Below are positions 56,318 to 64,000 of a stretch of 64,000 nucleotides of DNA, one piece after another (the stretch's first letter is position 1; each line of letters begins with the position of its first letter). The notes below the pieces were generated by a model, which saw only the letters and a program-made list of their open reading frames with translations, was not told the DNA's origin and did not search any database. A program made the position numbers and the translations under genes. This DNA comes from Roseithermus sacchariphilus (lineage in GTDB: Bacteria; Bacteroidota; Rhodothermia; Rhodothermales; MEBIC09517): NCBI GenBank assembly GCA_003285105.1, contig CP030158.1, positions 3,516,664 to 3,580,663 on the forward strand, written 5' to 3'.

Positions 56318-57280
56318 ATGCCTACCTTCGCTTCACGCGGCATCCTGCTGCTCCTGCCCTTCCTGCTCCTCGCCTGCGGCGGCTCCGGCGGCGACCGGCC
56401 GGCCGCCACGACGGACCGACCCGTCATCGGCGTCTCGGTGTTGACGCTGACCCACGCCTTCTTCCAGGACCTCACCGCGGCCCTCGAAGCCGAGGCCGAT
56501 GCCCACGGGTTCGACGTCGTCATCACCGCCTGCGAGTTCGACATCGCCCGGCAGAAAAACCAGGTTTCCGACTTCGTCGTGCGCCAGGTCGACGCCATCG
56601 TGCTGGCCCCGTGCGACTCCCGCGCCATCGGCACCTCGATCCTGGAAGCCAATGCCGCCGGCATCCCCGTCTTCACCACCGACATCGCTGCGCTGTCCGA
56701 GGGGATCGACGTCGTCACGCACGTGGCGACGGACAACTACGAGGGCGGCCGCCTGGCCGCACGGGCCATCCTGGACGCCATCGGCGGCAGCGGGCAGATC
56801 GCCATCATCGACCACCCCGAGGTCGAGTCCGTCATCATGCGCACGAACGGGTTCTTCGACGAACTGGAAGCCCGCTCGGCGCCGGTCGAGGTCGTCGCCC
56901 GGCTCCCCGGCGGCGGGGTGAAGGACCGCGCCTTCCGCGTGGCCGAGGACATCCTGCAGGCCCACCCCGACCTCGACGCCATCTTCGCCATCAACGACGA
57001 CACCGCCCTCGGGGCCGTGGCCGCCATCGAGAAGGCCGGACGCGCCGGCACGGTGCGCGTGGTCGGCTTCGACGGTACGCTGGAGGCCCGCCGCGCCATC
57101 CGCGACGGTCAGATCTTCGCCGATGTCATCCAGCACCCGGATCGCATCGGACGGGAGACGGTGCAGGCCATCGTTCGCTACATGAACGGCGAACCCGTGG
57201 AGGACGAGATCCTGATTGCCCCCAGCCTCTACACGCAGCAGGACGCCCTGGCGGACCCGCTGTTGCAGGAAAGCGAATGA
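56318..57280 (+). CDS. Sugar ABC transporter substrate-binding lipoprotein
   Basis: A 320-aa periplasmic-binding protein of the RbsB/LacI-like type. Signal and lipobox are LLLLPFLLLAC. The two-lobed fold is shown by IGVSVLTLTHAFFQDLTAAL, VDAIVLAPCDSRAIGTSILE, VFTTDIAALSEGIDVVTHVA then TDNYEGGRLAARAIL, and AIFAINDDTALGAVAAIEKA. Its ligand should be a sugar or cyclitol. It starts the plus-strand importer (followed by ATPase, permease and PfkB kinase), 102 bp after the phosphotriesterase-like gene. Confidence 0.93.
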   Translation: MPTFASRGILLLLPFLLLACGGSGGDRPAATTDRPVIGVSVLTLTHAFFQDLTAALEAEADAHGFDVVITACEFDIARQKNQVSDFVVRQVDAIVLAPCDSRAIGTSILEANAAGIPVFTTDIAALSEGIDVVTHVATDNYEGGRLAARAILDAIGGSGQIAIIDHPEVESVIMRTNGFFDELEARSAPVEVVARLPGGGVKDRAFRVAEDILQAHPDLDAIFAINDDTALGAVAAIEKAGRAGTVRVVGFDGTLEARRAIRDGQIFADVIQHPDRIGRETVQAIVRYMNGEPVEDEILIAPSLYTQQDALADPLLQESE

Positions 57281-57373
57281 GGAGAACGGATGACGGGCGG
57301 CTCGCCCTCCCGTTCGTGGCCCGCACTCCCGTTCGTCCTTACACCCCTGCCCCATCGTCTCGCATCGACGCCC

Positions 57374-58903
57374 ATGTCTTCGGCCCCCTCCTCCGCCCCG
57401 CTTCTCGTCATGGACGGCATCGAGAAGTCGTTCCCTGGCGTGAAGGCGCTCAAGGGGGTGCGGCTGACGCTGCACGCGGGCGAGGTGCTGGCGGTGGTCG
57501 GGGAGAACGGGGCCGGCAAGAGCACGCTGATCAAGACGCTGGCCGGCGTGCACCGCCCCGATGCGGGCACCATGATGCTGGACGGGCAGCCGGTTTCCTT
57601 CGCGTCGCCGCACGAGGCACAGCAGGCCGGCATCGCGGTGATCTACCAGGAGTTCAACCTGGTCCCGGCCCTCTCGGCGCGGGAAAACATTTTCCTCGGC
57701 CACGAGCGGGCCCGCTTCGGCGTCCCGGACCGCCGCGCCGAACGCGCCGAAGCGCAACGGCTCTTCGAGCGCATGAAGGTGCAGATCGACCCCGACGCGC
57801 CGGTCCGCTCGCTCAGCGTGGCCCAGCAACAGGTCGTCGAAATCGCCAAGGCCCTCTCCCTGGGCGCGCGCCTGCTGGTGATGGATGAGCCGACCGCCAC
57901 GCTGACCCCCGGCGAAGTGGATCGCCTCCTGGCGATCATCCGCGACCTGCAACGGGACGGCATCGGCATCATCTACATCAGCCACCGCCTGGAGGAGGTC
58001 TTCGCCGTGGCCGACCGGGTGATGGTGATGCGCGACGGCGAACACATCGACACGCTCCCCCGGCAGGGCCTCGACCGCGAGCGGCTGATCGAGATGATGG
58101 TGGGGCGGTCGCTGGAGCAGGAGTTCCCGAAGGCCCGGCATGCCATCGGGGCTCCGCGGCTGGAGGTGCGGGGGCTGACGCGGCGGGGCGTCGTCGAGGA
58201 CGTCTCGCTGACCCTCCGGCGCGGCGAGGTGCTCGGGCTGACGGGCCTCGTCGGCGCGGGCCGCACCGAACTGGCACGCCTCCTCTTTGGCGCCGATCCG
58301 GCCGACGCGGGCGAGATCCGGCTGGACGGCCGCCCGCTCGCCCTCCGCTCGCCCCGGGATGCCATCGCGGCCGGCATCAGCCTGCTCACCGAAGACCGCA
58401 AGGCGCAGGGGCTGGTGCTGATGTTGTCCGCCCGGGAGAATTTCGCCCTGCCGAACCTGAGCCACTGGTCGCGCCGGGGCTTCATCCGGCAGCAGGTGGA
58501 ACGTGCCCGCTTCGCACACTACATCGAGAGCCTGAAGATCAAGCTCTCGCACCAGGATCAGACCGTCCGTAATCTCTCGGGCGGGAACCAGCAGAAGGTG
58601 CTGATCGCCCGATGGCTGGAGGCCAACGCCGACGTCGTCATCTTCGACGAGCCCACACGCGGCATCGACGTGGGCGCGAAGTATGAGATCTACCTGCTCA
58701 TCAATGAACTGGCCGCCGCCGGGAAGGCGATCCTCATGATTTCCTCCGAACTGCCCGAGGTGCTGGGCATGAGCGACCGCATCCTCGTCATGCACGAGGG
58801 CCGGATCAGCGGCGAGATCACGGACGTTGCCCACGCCACGCAGGAGCAGATCCTGGCCCTCGCCGTCGGGCGCGAAGACAAGGCAGAAAAGGTCGAAGGA
58901 TGA
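57374..58903 (+). CDS. Sugar ABC transporter ATP-binding protein (RbsA/MglA type)
   Basis: A 509-aa protein with two fused ATPase domains, the usual form for ribose/galactose-type importers. The first domain has Walker [18 protein letters not shown], signature [15 protein letters not shown] and Walker [13 protein letters not shown]. The second has the degenerate Walker [19 protein letters not shown], signature [16 protein letters not shown] and Walker [17 protein letters not shown]. The ATG at 57374 is preferred over the in-frame start at 57290, which adds low-complexity residues. Placed between the binding protein and the permease. Confidence 0.95.
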   Translation: MSSAPSSAPLLVMDGIEKSFPGVKALKGVRLTLHAGEVLAVVGENGAGKSTLIKTLAGVHRPDAGTMMLDGQPVSFASPHEAQQAGIAVIYQEFNLVPALSARENIFLGHERARFGVPDRRAERAEAQRLFERMKVQIDPDAPVRSLSVAQQQVVEIAKALSLGARLLVMDEPTATLTPGEVDRLLAIIRDLQRDGIGIIYISHRLEEVFAVADRVMVMRDGEHIDTLPRQGLDRERLIEMMVGRSLEQEFPKARHAIGAPRLEVRGLTRRGVVEDVSLTLRRGEVLGLTGLVGAGRTELARLLFGADPADAGEIRLDGRPLALRSPRDAIAAGISLLTEDRKAQGLVLMLSARENFALPNLSHWSRRGFIRQQVERARFAHYIESLKIKLSHQDQTVRNLSGGNQQKVLIARWLEANADVVIFDEPTRGIDVGAKYEIYLLINELAAAGKAILMISSELPEVLGMSDRILVMHEGRISGEITDVAHATQEQILALAVGREDKAEKVEG

Positions 58904-59003
58904 GGCGCGGAGGACCGCCAGGAAAAACCCCGTGGCCTGACCGACCATCACACGCTTCCGTCGACCGTCCTGCAGCAAGAACCTGTTGACCCGGCCATTC
59001 CGC

Positions 59004-60362
59004 ATGCTACCCCGTCTCTCCTCCCCCCCGAACCGCACCCGGATTCAGCAAGCGGTATCGCAGTTCTTCTCGAACTACGGGATGCTGCTCGTGCTGCTGT
59101 TGCTCTGTACGTACTACGCCGTGGTCACGCTCGAGGAACAGAACCCGCGCGGGGCCGATGCCGCCGAGGCGCTGCTGGACGACCTGACGGCGCGGGTCCC
59201 GGCAGGGGGTACGGTACTGATCGCCACGAAGGCGAATGAGGAAGACCGCGTCTTTGCCGCCGCGCTGGCCGAGGGGCTCCGGGCGGCCGGCTACACCCCG
59301 GCCGGTCCGGTCGAGGGCACGCCGCAGGACCTCCGCCAGGCCCTCGAAGCCGTGGCCGCACAGGGCCGTCCCATCGCCGCCATCGCCACCACGCGCGACA
59401 ATGCGGCCATCGTGCGCAACCTCCAGCGGCAGGTTACCTCGCTGGCCGAAACACCCGTGCTCACCCCGGCCTCGTACCGCTGGCCGACGTTCCTGCGGGC
59501 CGACAACATCCGCAACGTCGCCAACCAGATCGTCGTCATCGCCATCATTGCGGTGGGGATGACGATGGTCATCATCACCGCCGGCATCGACCTGTCGGTG
59601 GGCAGCCTGATCGCGCTGTCGGCCGTGGTGGCGGCCTATCTGATCCAGGCGATGGGCGGGACGGAGGCAGGCACCGGCGCGATGCTGCTGGCCAGCGCCG
59701 CCGCCATCCTGCTGTGTGGCCTCGTCGGGCTCTTTTCGGGCTTCGTGATCACCCGCTTCCGGGTGCCTCCCTTCATCGCCACGCTCGGGGTGATGCAGAT
59801 CGCCAGCGGGCTGGCGTACATCATCTCCGAGGGGAAGTCCATCTCCGCCATACCCGACGGCTACGTCTGGCTCGGGCGGGGCGCCGATCTCTTCTCGCTG
59901 CCGAACGCCGTGGTGCTCATGATCCTGATCTATGCCGGCGCGCACGTCCTGATGACCCGGACGACGCTGGGCCGCTACATCTACGCCGTGGGCGGCAACG
60001 AGGAGGCCGCGCGGCTCTCGGGGATCCGCGTCCATGCCGTGCTGGTGTTCGTCTACGTCGTGGCCGGGTTGCTGGCCGGGCTGGGCGGCATCGTGCAGGC
60101 CTCGCAGCTCAAGAGCGGCGCCCCCACCTACGGGCTGATGTACGAACTGTACGTCATCGCCGCCGTCGTCATCGGAGGAACCAGCCTCTTCGGTGGCGAG
60201 GGCAAGATCCTGGGCACCCTCATCGGGGCCTTCATCATCGCGGTCATCCAGAACGGCATGAACCTCACCGGCGTCGAAAGCTACACGCAGAAGGTCGTCC
60301 TGGGCTTCGTCATCCTCGGTGCGGTGCTGCTGGACATGCTGAAGAAGCGCGGCCTGCGCTGA
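59004..60362 (+). CDS. Sugar ABC transporter permease with inserted extracytoplasmic domain
   Basis: A 452-aa RbsC/BPD_transp_2 permease. The core contains GMTMVIITAGIDLSVGSLIA, FVITRFRVPPFIATLGVMQI, GRYIYAVGGNEEAARLSGIR and GGTSLFGGEGKILGTLIGAF, with about ten helices. Unusually, about 120 residues (roughly 43-165) separate the first helix (YGMLLVLLLLCTYYAVVTLE) from the rest. This insert looks like a partial periplasmic-binding-protein lobe (VLIATKANEEDRVFAAALAE; RPIAAIATTRDNAAIVRNLQ). It should lie outside the membrane and may interact with substrate or binding protein. ATG at 59004, 100 bp after the ATPase. Confidence 0.93.
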   Translation: MLPRLSSPPNRTRIQQAVSQFFSNYGMLLVLLLLCTYYAVVTLEEQNPRGADAAEALLDDLTARVPAGGTVLIATKANEEDRVFAAALAEGLRAAGYTPAGPVEGTPQDLRQALEAVAAQGRPIAAIATTRDNAAIVRNLQRQVTSLAETPVLTPASYRWPTFLRADNIRNVANQIVVIAIIAVGMTMVIITAGIDLSVGSLIALSAVVAAYLIQAMGGTEAGTGAMLLASAAAILLCGLVGLFSGFVITRFRVPPFIATLGVMQIASGLAYIISEGKSISAIPDGYVWLGRGADLFSLPNAVVLMILIYAGAHVLMTRTTLGRYIYAVGGNEEAARLSGIRVHAVLVFVYVVAGLLAGLGGIVQASQLKSGAPTYGLMYELYVIAAVVIGGTSLFGGEGKILGTLIGAFIIAVIQNGMNLTGVESYTQKVVLGFVILGAVLLDMLKKRGLR

Positions 60363-60474
60363 GGGGCGGATGACCTCTGTGGAAGCCGGCGGCGAAGACC
60401 GGGCAAGGCCGGTCACGACACGCCCCCGCACACCGGCTCCCTCCTCTCGCACGCCTGACACACCACATCGACCC

Positions 60475-61662
60475 ATGCCGGTCCATCGCTCCGCTGACGC
60501 CTCCCCCGCCCGCGGGCACGCCGGCTCGCCGGTGCCGATCGTCGTGGCCGGGCACGTGTGCCTGGACGTGATCCCGACGCTGCCGGCCCCGACCGGCCCC
60601 CTCGCCGCGCTGCTGCGCCCCGGCTCGCTGACGGAGGTGGGGCCGGCGCTGCTGACGACGGGCGGCGCGGTGTCGAACGCCGGGCTGACGCTGCATCGCC
60701 TCGGGCACCGGGTCCACCTCATCGGAAAGGTGGGCGACGACCTCTTCGGGCGGGCCGTCATGGAGCGCCTCCGGGCCGCCGATCCCGCCGCCACGGATGG
60801 CCTGCTCGTCGTTCCGGGGGAGGTCACCTCCTACACCATCGTGCTGCAACCGCCCGGCGCCGACCGCCTCTTCCTCCATGCGCCGGGGGCCAATGCCTCC
60901 TTTGCACCGGATGAGATCGACCCGGATGGCATCCCGGAGAACGCGGTGTTCCACTTCGGCTACCCACCGCTGATGCGAATGACATACACTGACGGCGGAA
61001 CGGCGCTGGCCGCGTTGTTCGCCGCGCTGCGCCGCCGGGGGGTCTTCGTCTCGCTGGACATGGCCATGCCCGACCCGCAGGGTGCGAGCGGCCGGGTGGA
61101 CTGGCGCCGGTGGCTGGCGTGCGTGCTGCCCCATGTGGACCTGTTCGCGCCGGGCCTGGAGGAGATCCGCTTCATGCTGGCCCACCCGGCTGGCGCCGTC
61201 GATGGGCCGCTGCTCGTCCGGCTGGGCGAGACCCTGGTCAGCCTCGGGGCACGGCTCGTAGCGTTGAAGCTGGGCGATCAGGGGCTGTACCTCCACACCG
61301 GCCCCACCCCCGGAAGCCCCCTGCTCCGGCCGGCGGCCGACTGGGCGGGGCGGCGGCTGCTGGCGCCCTGCTTCCGGGTCACCGCGGCCGGCACGACGGG
61401 CGCCGGGGACGCCACCCATGCCGGCCTGCTGGCAGCGCTCGTGCGCGGGCTCGACCCCGAGGCCGCCGTCACCGCCGCGGTGGCCGTCGGCGCGTGCAGC
61501 GTCGAAGCCGCCGACGCCCCGGCCGGCGTACCGACCTGGGATGCCCTGCAGGATCGCCTCCGGCGCGGCTGGCCCCGCCGTCCCATCGCACTCCCGCTGC
61601 CGGGCTGGTCCTGCAACCCCGCTACCGGGCTCTATCACCCTCCCTCCAACGCCCCCGCATGA
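60475..61662 (+). CDS. PfkB-family carbohydrate kinase
   Basis: A 395-aa ribokinase-like kinase. The N-terminal substrate-binding segment GGAVSNAGLTLHRLG with HLIGKVGDDLFG and the C-terminal catalytic motif GTTGAGDATHAGLLAALV (GAGD with catalytic Asp) are intact. An N-terminal hydrophilic extension precedes IVVAGHVCLDVIPTLP. It presumably phosphorylates the sugar imported by the adjacent ABC system at a hydroxyl. Translationally coupled (ATGA) to the second phosphotriesterase-like gene. The ATG at 60475 is chosen since upstream codons lack homology. Confidence 0.9.
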   Translation: MPVHRSADASPARGHAGSPVPIVVAGHVCLDVIPTLPAPTGPLAALLRPGSLTEVGPALLTTGGAVSNAGLTLHRLGHRVHLIGKVGDDLFGRAVMERLRAADPAATDGLLVVPGEVTSYTIVLQPPGADRLFLHAPGANASFAPDEIDPDGIPENAVFHFGYPPLMRMTYTDGGTALAALFAALRRRGVFVSLDMAMPDPQGASGRVDWRRWLACVLPHVDLFAPGLEEIRFMLAHPAGAVDGPLLVRLGETLVSLGARLVALKLGDQGLYLHTGPTPGSPLLRPAADWAGRRLLAPCFRVTAAGTTGAGDATHAGLLAALVRGLDPEAAVTAAVAVGACSVEAADAPAGVPTWDALQDRLRRGWPRRPIALPLPGWSCNPATGLYHPPSNAPA

Positions 61663-62696
61663 ACCGCCGCGATGTCCTTCGCATCGGCCTTGCCGCGCCG
61701 ATCGCCGCCGCCGGCTTCGCACAACGTGGCCGAGCGACCACGCCCCGGCCGACGATCATGACCGTCGCCGGACCGATCACCCCGGACGCCCTTGGCCCCA
61801 TGCTCACCCACGAGCATGTGCTGGTCGACTTCGCCCCCCTCGCGGAACGCACCGCGGAGCCCACCACCGCGCGCTACGACCCCGACGAGGTGTTCGACGT
61901 CGTCCTGCCGCACCTGCAGGCCCTGCGGCCGCATGGCTGCCGGGCGATGGCCGAGTTCACCCCGGCCTACCTCGGCCGCGACCCGGCCCTGCTCCGGCGC
62001 CTCTCGGCCGCCAGCGGGTTGCACCTGCTCACGAACACCGGCTTCTACGGCGCCCGCAACGATCAGCACCTGCCGCCCTTCGTCTTCACCGAAACGGCCG
62101 ACGCCCTGGCGGCACGCTGGGTGCGCGAGTGGACGGACGGCATCGACGGGACCGGCATCCGCCCGGGGTTCATCAAGATCGGCGTGGATGGCGGGCCGCT
62201 CTCCGACGTGGACCGCAAGCTGGTCCGGGCCGCCGCCCGCACGCATCGCCGCACCGGGTTGACGATCGCCGCCCACACCGGACCGGCCGTGCCGGCGTTC
62301 GAGCAACTGGAGGTCCTGGCCGAGGAAGGCATCTCGGCCTCGGCCTGGATCTGGACGCACGCGCAGAACGAGCACGACCCCGCCCACCACGTCGCCGCCG
62401 CCCGACGCGGGGCATGGGTGGCGTTCGACGGCGTCGCCCCGGCGTCGCTGGAACGGCACGTCGCCCTGGTGCGGACGATGAAAGACCACGACCTGCTGGA
62501 CCGCGTGCTGCTCTCGCAGGATGCCGGATGGTACCACGTGGGCGAACCCGGTGGCGGGGACATCCGCCCCTTCACGTTTTTCTTCACCGACTTCCTCCCC
62601 GCCCTGCGCGCGGCGGGGCTGACCGAGGCGGACCTCACGCAACTGACCGTCACCAACCCCGCCCGCGCTTTCACCGTGCAGGTCCGCACCCGCTGA
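61659..62696 (+). CDS. Phosphotriesterase-like metal hydrolase, exported (paralogue 2)
   Basis: A 345-aa paralogue of the protein at 55199. The Tat signal is NRRDVLRIGLAAPIAAAG, without an evident lipobox. Metal residues are HEH at 51-53 (MLTHEHVLVDFA), Lys in RPGFIKIGVDGGPLS, His in TIAAHTGPA and WTHAQNEH, and Asp in LLSQDAGWY. Compared with paralogue 1 the final loop contains WYHVGEPGGG rather than TYPRNGSAEP, which suggests a different substrate. Its ATG overlaps the PfkB stop, so kinase and hydrolase are co-translated, although one is cytoplasmic and the other exported. Confidence 0.88.
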   Translation: MNRRDVLRIGLAAPIAAAGFAQRGRATTPRPTIMTVAGPITPDALGPMLTHEHVLVDFAPLAERTAEPTTARYDPDEVFDVVLPHLQALRPHGCRAMAEFTPAYLGRDPALLRRLSAASGLHLLTNTGFYGARNDQHLPPFVFTETADALAARWVREWTDGIDGTGIRPGFIKIGVDGGPLSDVDRKLVRAAARTHRRTGLTIAAHTGPAVPAFEQLEVLAEEGISASAWIWTHAQNEHDPAHHVAAARRGAWVAFDGVAPASLERHVALVRTMKDHDLLDRVLLSQDAGWYHVGEPGGGDIRPFTFFFTDFLPALRAAGLTEADLTQLTVTNPARAFTVQVRTR

Positions 62697-62819
62697 TCGC
62701 CCCTCCCTGCCATGCCAGAGGAAAAACAGTACTGAGGGAAGGAAAACAGCGGTCGAGGTTCACCGGCGTTGCGTCTCCTCCACGTACGATCCACCTCCAA
62801 CCACCGTCGTCACCTGCCC

Positions 62820-63767
62820 ATGCCCCGATCCCTCCTGAGCCGTCGCGACTTCACCCGCACGCTGGCCGCTGCGGGGCTCGGTCTGCCGCTGGCCGCCCGT
62901 GCGCCGCAATCCCCGGATCGCCCCCATCCGGCGCGCCCACCCCTCTGCATCTTCTCGAAGCACCTGCAATGGCTCCGCTACGACGAGATGGCCGATGTGG
63001 CCGCCGAGATCGGTTTCGACGGGGTGGACCTGACCGTGCGTCCCGGCGGGCACGTGCGCCCCGGGCGCGTGGAGGACGACCTGCCGCGGGCCGTGGAAGC
63101 CGTCCGCCGCGCCGGGCTGGAGGTTCCCCTGATGACCACCGCCATCACCGACCCGGACGCCCCGGACACCGTAGCCATCCTGCACACCGCGCAGCAACTC
63201 GGCATCACCCACTACCGCCTGGGCTATCTGCGCTATGACGACGACCTCGGCGTGGCCGGCACCCTCGACGCGCTGCGCCCCCGCCTTCGGGACCTTGCTG
63301 CCCTGAACGCCGAATACGGCCTCCACGGCGCCTACCAGAATCACAGCGGCACCCGCGTGGGCGGGCCGGTCTGGGACCTCTGGCTCCTGCTCGACGGCCT
63401 CGACCCCCGCTGGATCGGATGCCAGTACGACGTGCGCCACGCCACCGTCGAGGGCGGCACGGCCTGGCCGCTGAGCCTGAAGCTCCTCCACCGCTACATC
63501 CGTACGACGGCGATCAAGGACTTCACCTGGGAGGTCCGCGGCCGTCGTGCCCGCATCCGGGACGTCCCCCTCGGCGACGGCATCGTCGACTTCAATCACT
63601 ACTTTAACCTGGTCCGAGAACTGGGCCTGTCCGGGCCGATCTCGCTCCATCTGGAGTACGACCTGCCCGAACCGCCCGATACGGCCGAGCGTCGCCGGCA
63701 GACCATCGCCGTCATGCGGCGCGACCTCGCCACCCTGCGTGCCTACCTGGACGACGCCGGCCTTTGA
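62820..63767 (+). CDS. Exported TIM-barrel sugar isomerase/epimerase-like protein
   Basis: A 315-aa xylose-isomerase-like barrel with a Tat signal (LSRRDFTRTLAAAGLGLPLA, ending AARA). Metal and substrate positions are visible in GAYQNHSGTRVGG (Gln where many relatives have Glu), CQYDVRHATVEGG, AIKDFTWEV and SLHLEYDLPE. It is the fourth such barrel in the window and the third that is predicted to be exported. It follows the second phosphotriesterase-like gene by 123 bp on the same strand. A periplasmic sugar-modifying role is likely; the reaction is unknown. Confidence 0.85.
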   Translation: MPRSLLSRRDFTRTLAAAGLGLPLAARAPQSPDRPHPARPPLCIFSKHLQWLRYDEMADVAAEIGFDGVDLTVRPGGHVRPGRVEDDLPRAVEAVRRAGLEVPLMTTAITDPDAPDTVAILHTAQQLGITHYRLGYLRYDDDLGVAGTLDALRPRLRDLAALNAEYGLHGAYQNHSGTRVGGPVWDLWLLLDGLDPRWIGCQYDVRHATVEGGTAWPLSLKLLHRYIRTTAIKDFTWEVRGRRARIRDVPLGDGIVDFNHYFNLVRELGLSGPISLHLEYDLPEPPDTAERRRQTIAVMRRDLATLRAYLDDAGL

Positions 63768-63843
63768 GCGCCGGGAACGCTCCGGCCCGTCCGGGCTTAC
63801 CGGAGTGCGTGATTCCCGTGGCCCCTGTGTGTATTCCCTGCCT

Positions 63844-64000
63844 ATGCCTGTGTTGACGTGTTCGTCTCGCTGCCGTCCGCTCGCCGCGTGCCGGGCCGCC
63901 GGCTTCGTCGGCTTTCTGCTGCTGTTGCTCTCGGGCTGCGGGGGGTCGAGCGCCGACGGCGGCGGGGCGGCCTACCGCATCGCCGTCGTCCCCGGGGCGG
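63844..64000 (+). CDS. Binding lipoprotein, probably a second sugar ABC substrate-binding protein (3' end outside window)
   Basis: The ATG at 63844 opens 52 codons to the window edge. A lipoprotein signal (AAGFVGFLLLLLSGC) is followed by GGSSADGGGAAYRIAVVPGA. The stretch YRIAVVP directly after a Gly/Ser linker is how many RbsB-like binding proteins begin. Too short for certainty, but the lipoprotein call is firm and the context of an ABC sugar operon fits. Confidence 0.65.
   Translation, partial: MPVLTCSSRCRPLAACRAAGFVGFLLLLLSGCGGSSADGGGAAYRIAVVPGA

Overview
The window looks like a chromosomal segment of a high-GC member of the Rhodothermales (Bacteroidota/Rhodothermota). This rests on a Bacteroidota-style gene set (cmk-rpsA, GWxTD protein, NagB/PIG-L fusion, CRTAC1 lipoprotein, many Tat-exported Gfo/Idh and TIM-barrel sugar enzymes). 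It also rests on several promoters of the TTG-N20/21-TAnnTTTG type. No tRNA, rRNA, CRISPR array, insertion sequence or phage gene was seen.

Region 1 (1-22.6 kb) is mostly housekeeping and regulation. It holds a lipoprotein-cmk-rpsA run, a SpoU methyltransferase with an unpaired methylmalonyl-CoA mutase small subunit, and a four-gene run (TPR membrane protein, sigma-54 activator, LolD-like ATPase, nadA). Next come gapA-pgk with an intrinsic terminator between them, an amidinotransferase-fold hydrolase, a glycosyltransferase, MsrP, and small HNH, MOSC and NUDIX genes. The region ends with two tandem double-domain universal stress proteins and a NarL-type two-component pair whose kinase has a FixL-like, possibly haem-binding, PAS domain.

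Region 2 (22.8-42 kb, all minus strand) is a carbohydrate-handling island. It contains the NagB/PIG-L fusion, a DctPQM TRAP transporter, a TMEM220 protein, three TIM-barrel sugar isomerase/epimerase-like proteins, three Gfo/Idh/MocA oxidoreductases, a PhyH oxygenase, an MFS carrier, a GWxTD protein and a SUMF1-like lipoprotein. Several are predicted to be exported. Intrinsic terminators repeatedly sit only 20-60 bp upstream of the next co-directional start codon.

Region 3 (42-47.9 kb) has ApbE, a CRTAC1/UnbV lipoprotein and a membrane-anchored multihaem cytochrome c with TPRs, which suggests an extracytoplasmic redox function.

Region 4 (47.9-54.9 kb, minus strand) is a complete ebo operon in the order eboA-B-C-D-E-F, the 'metabolite traffic' cluster also known from cyanobacteria and eustigmatophyte plastids. 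eboE is frameshifted at a nine-G tract. A perfect TATGTTTG -7 element overlaps a LacI-family-like operator upstream of eboA, and a very similar operator lies upstream of the MFS gene 19 kb away.

Region 5 (55.2-64 kb, plus strand) holds two paralogous secreted phosphotriesterase-like hydrolases flanking a sugar ABC importer (binding lipoprotein, RbsA-type ATPase, a permease with an inserted extracytoplasmic domain) and a PfkB kinase. A Tat-exported TIM-barrel isomerase and the start of a second binding lipoprotein follow. The layout suggests uptake, phosphorylation and hydrolysis of an unidentified sugar-like compound.
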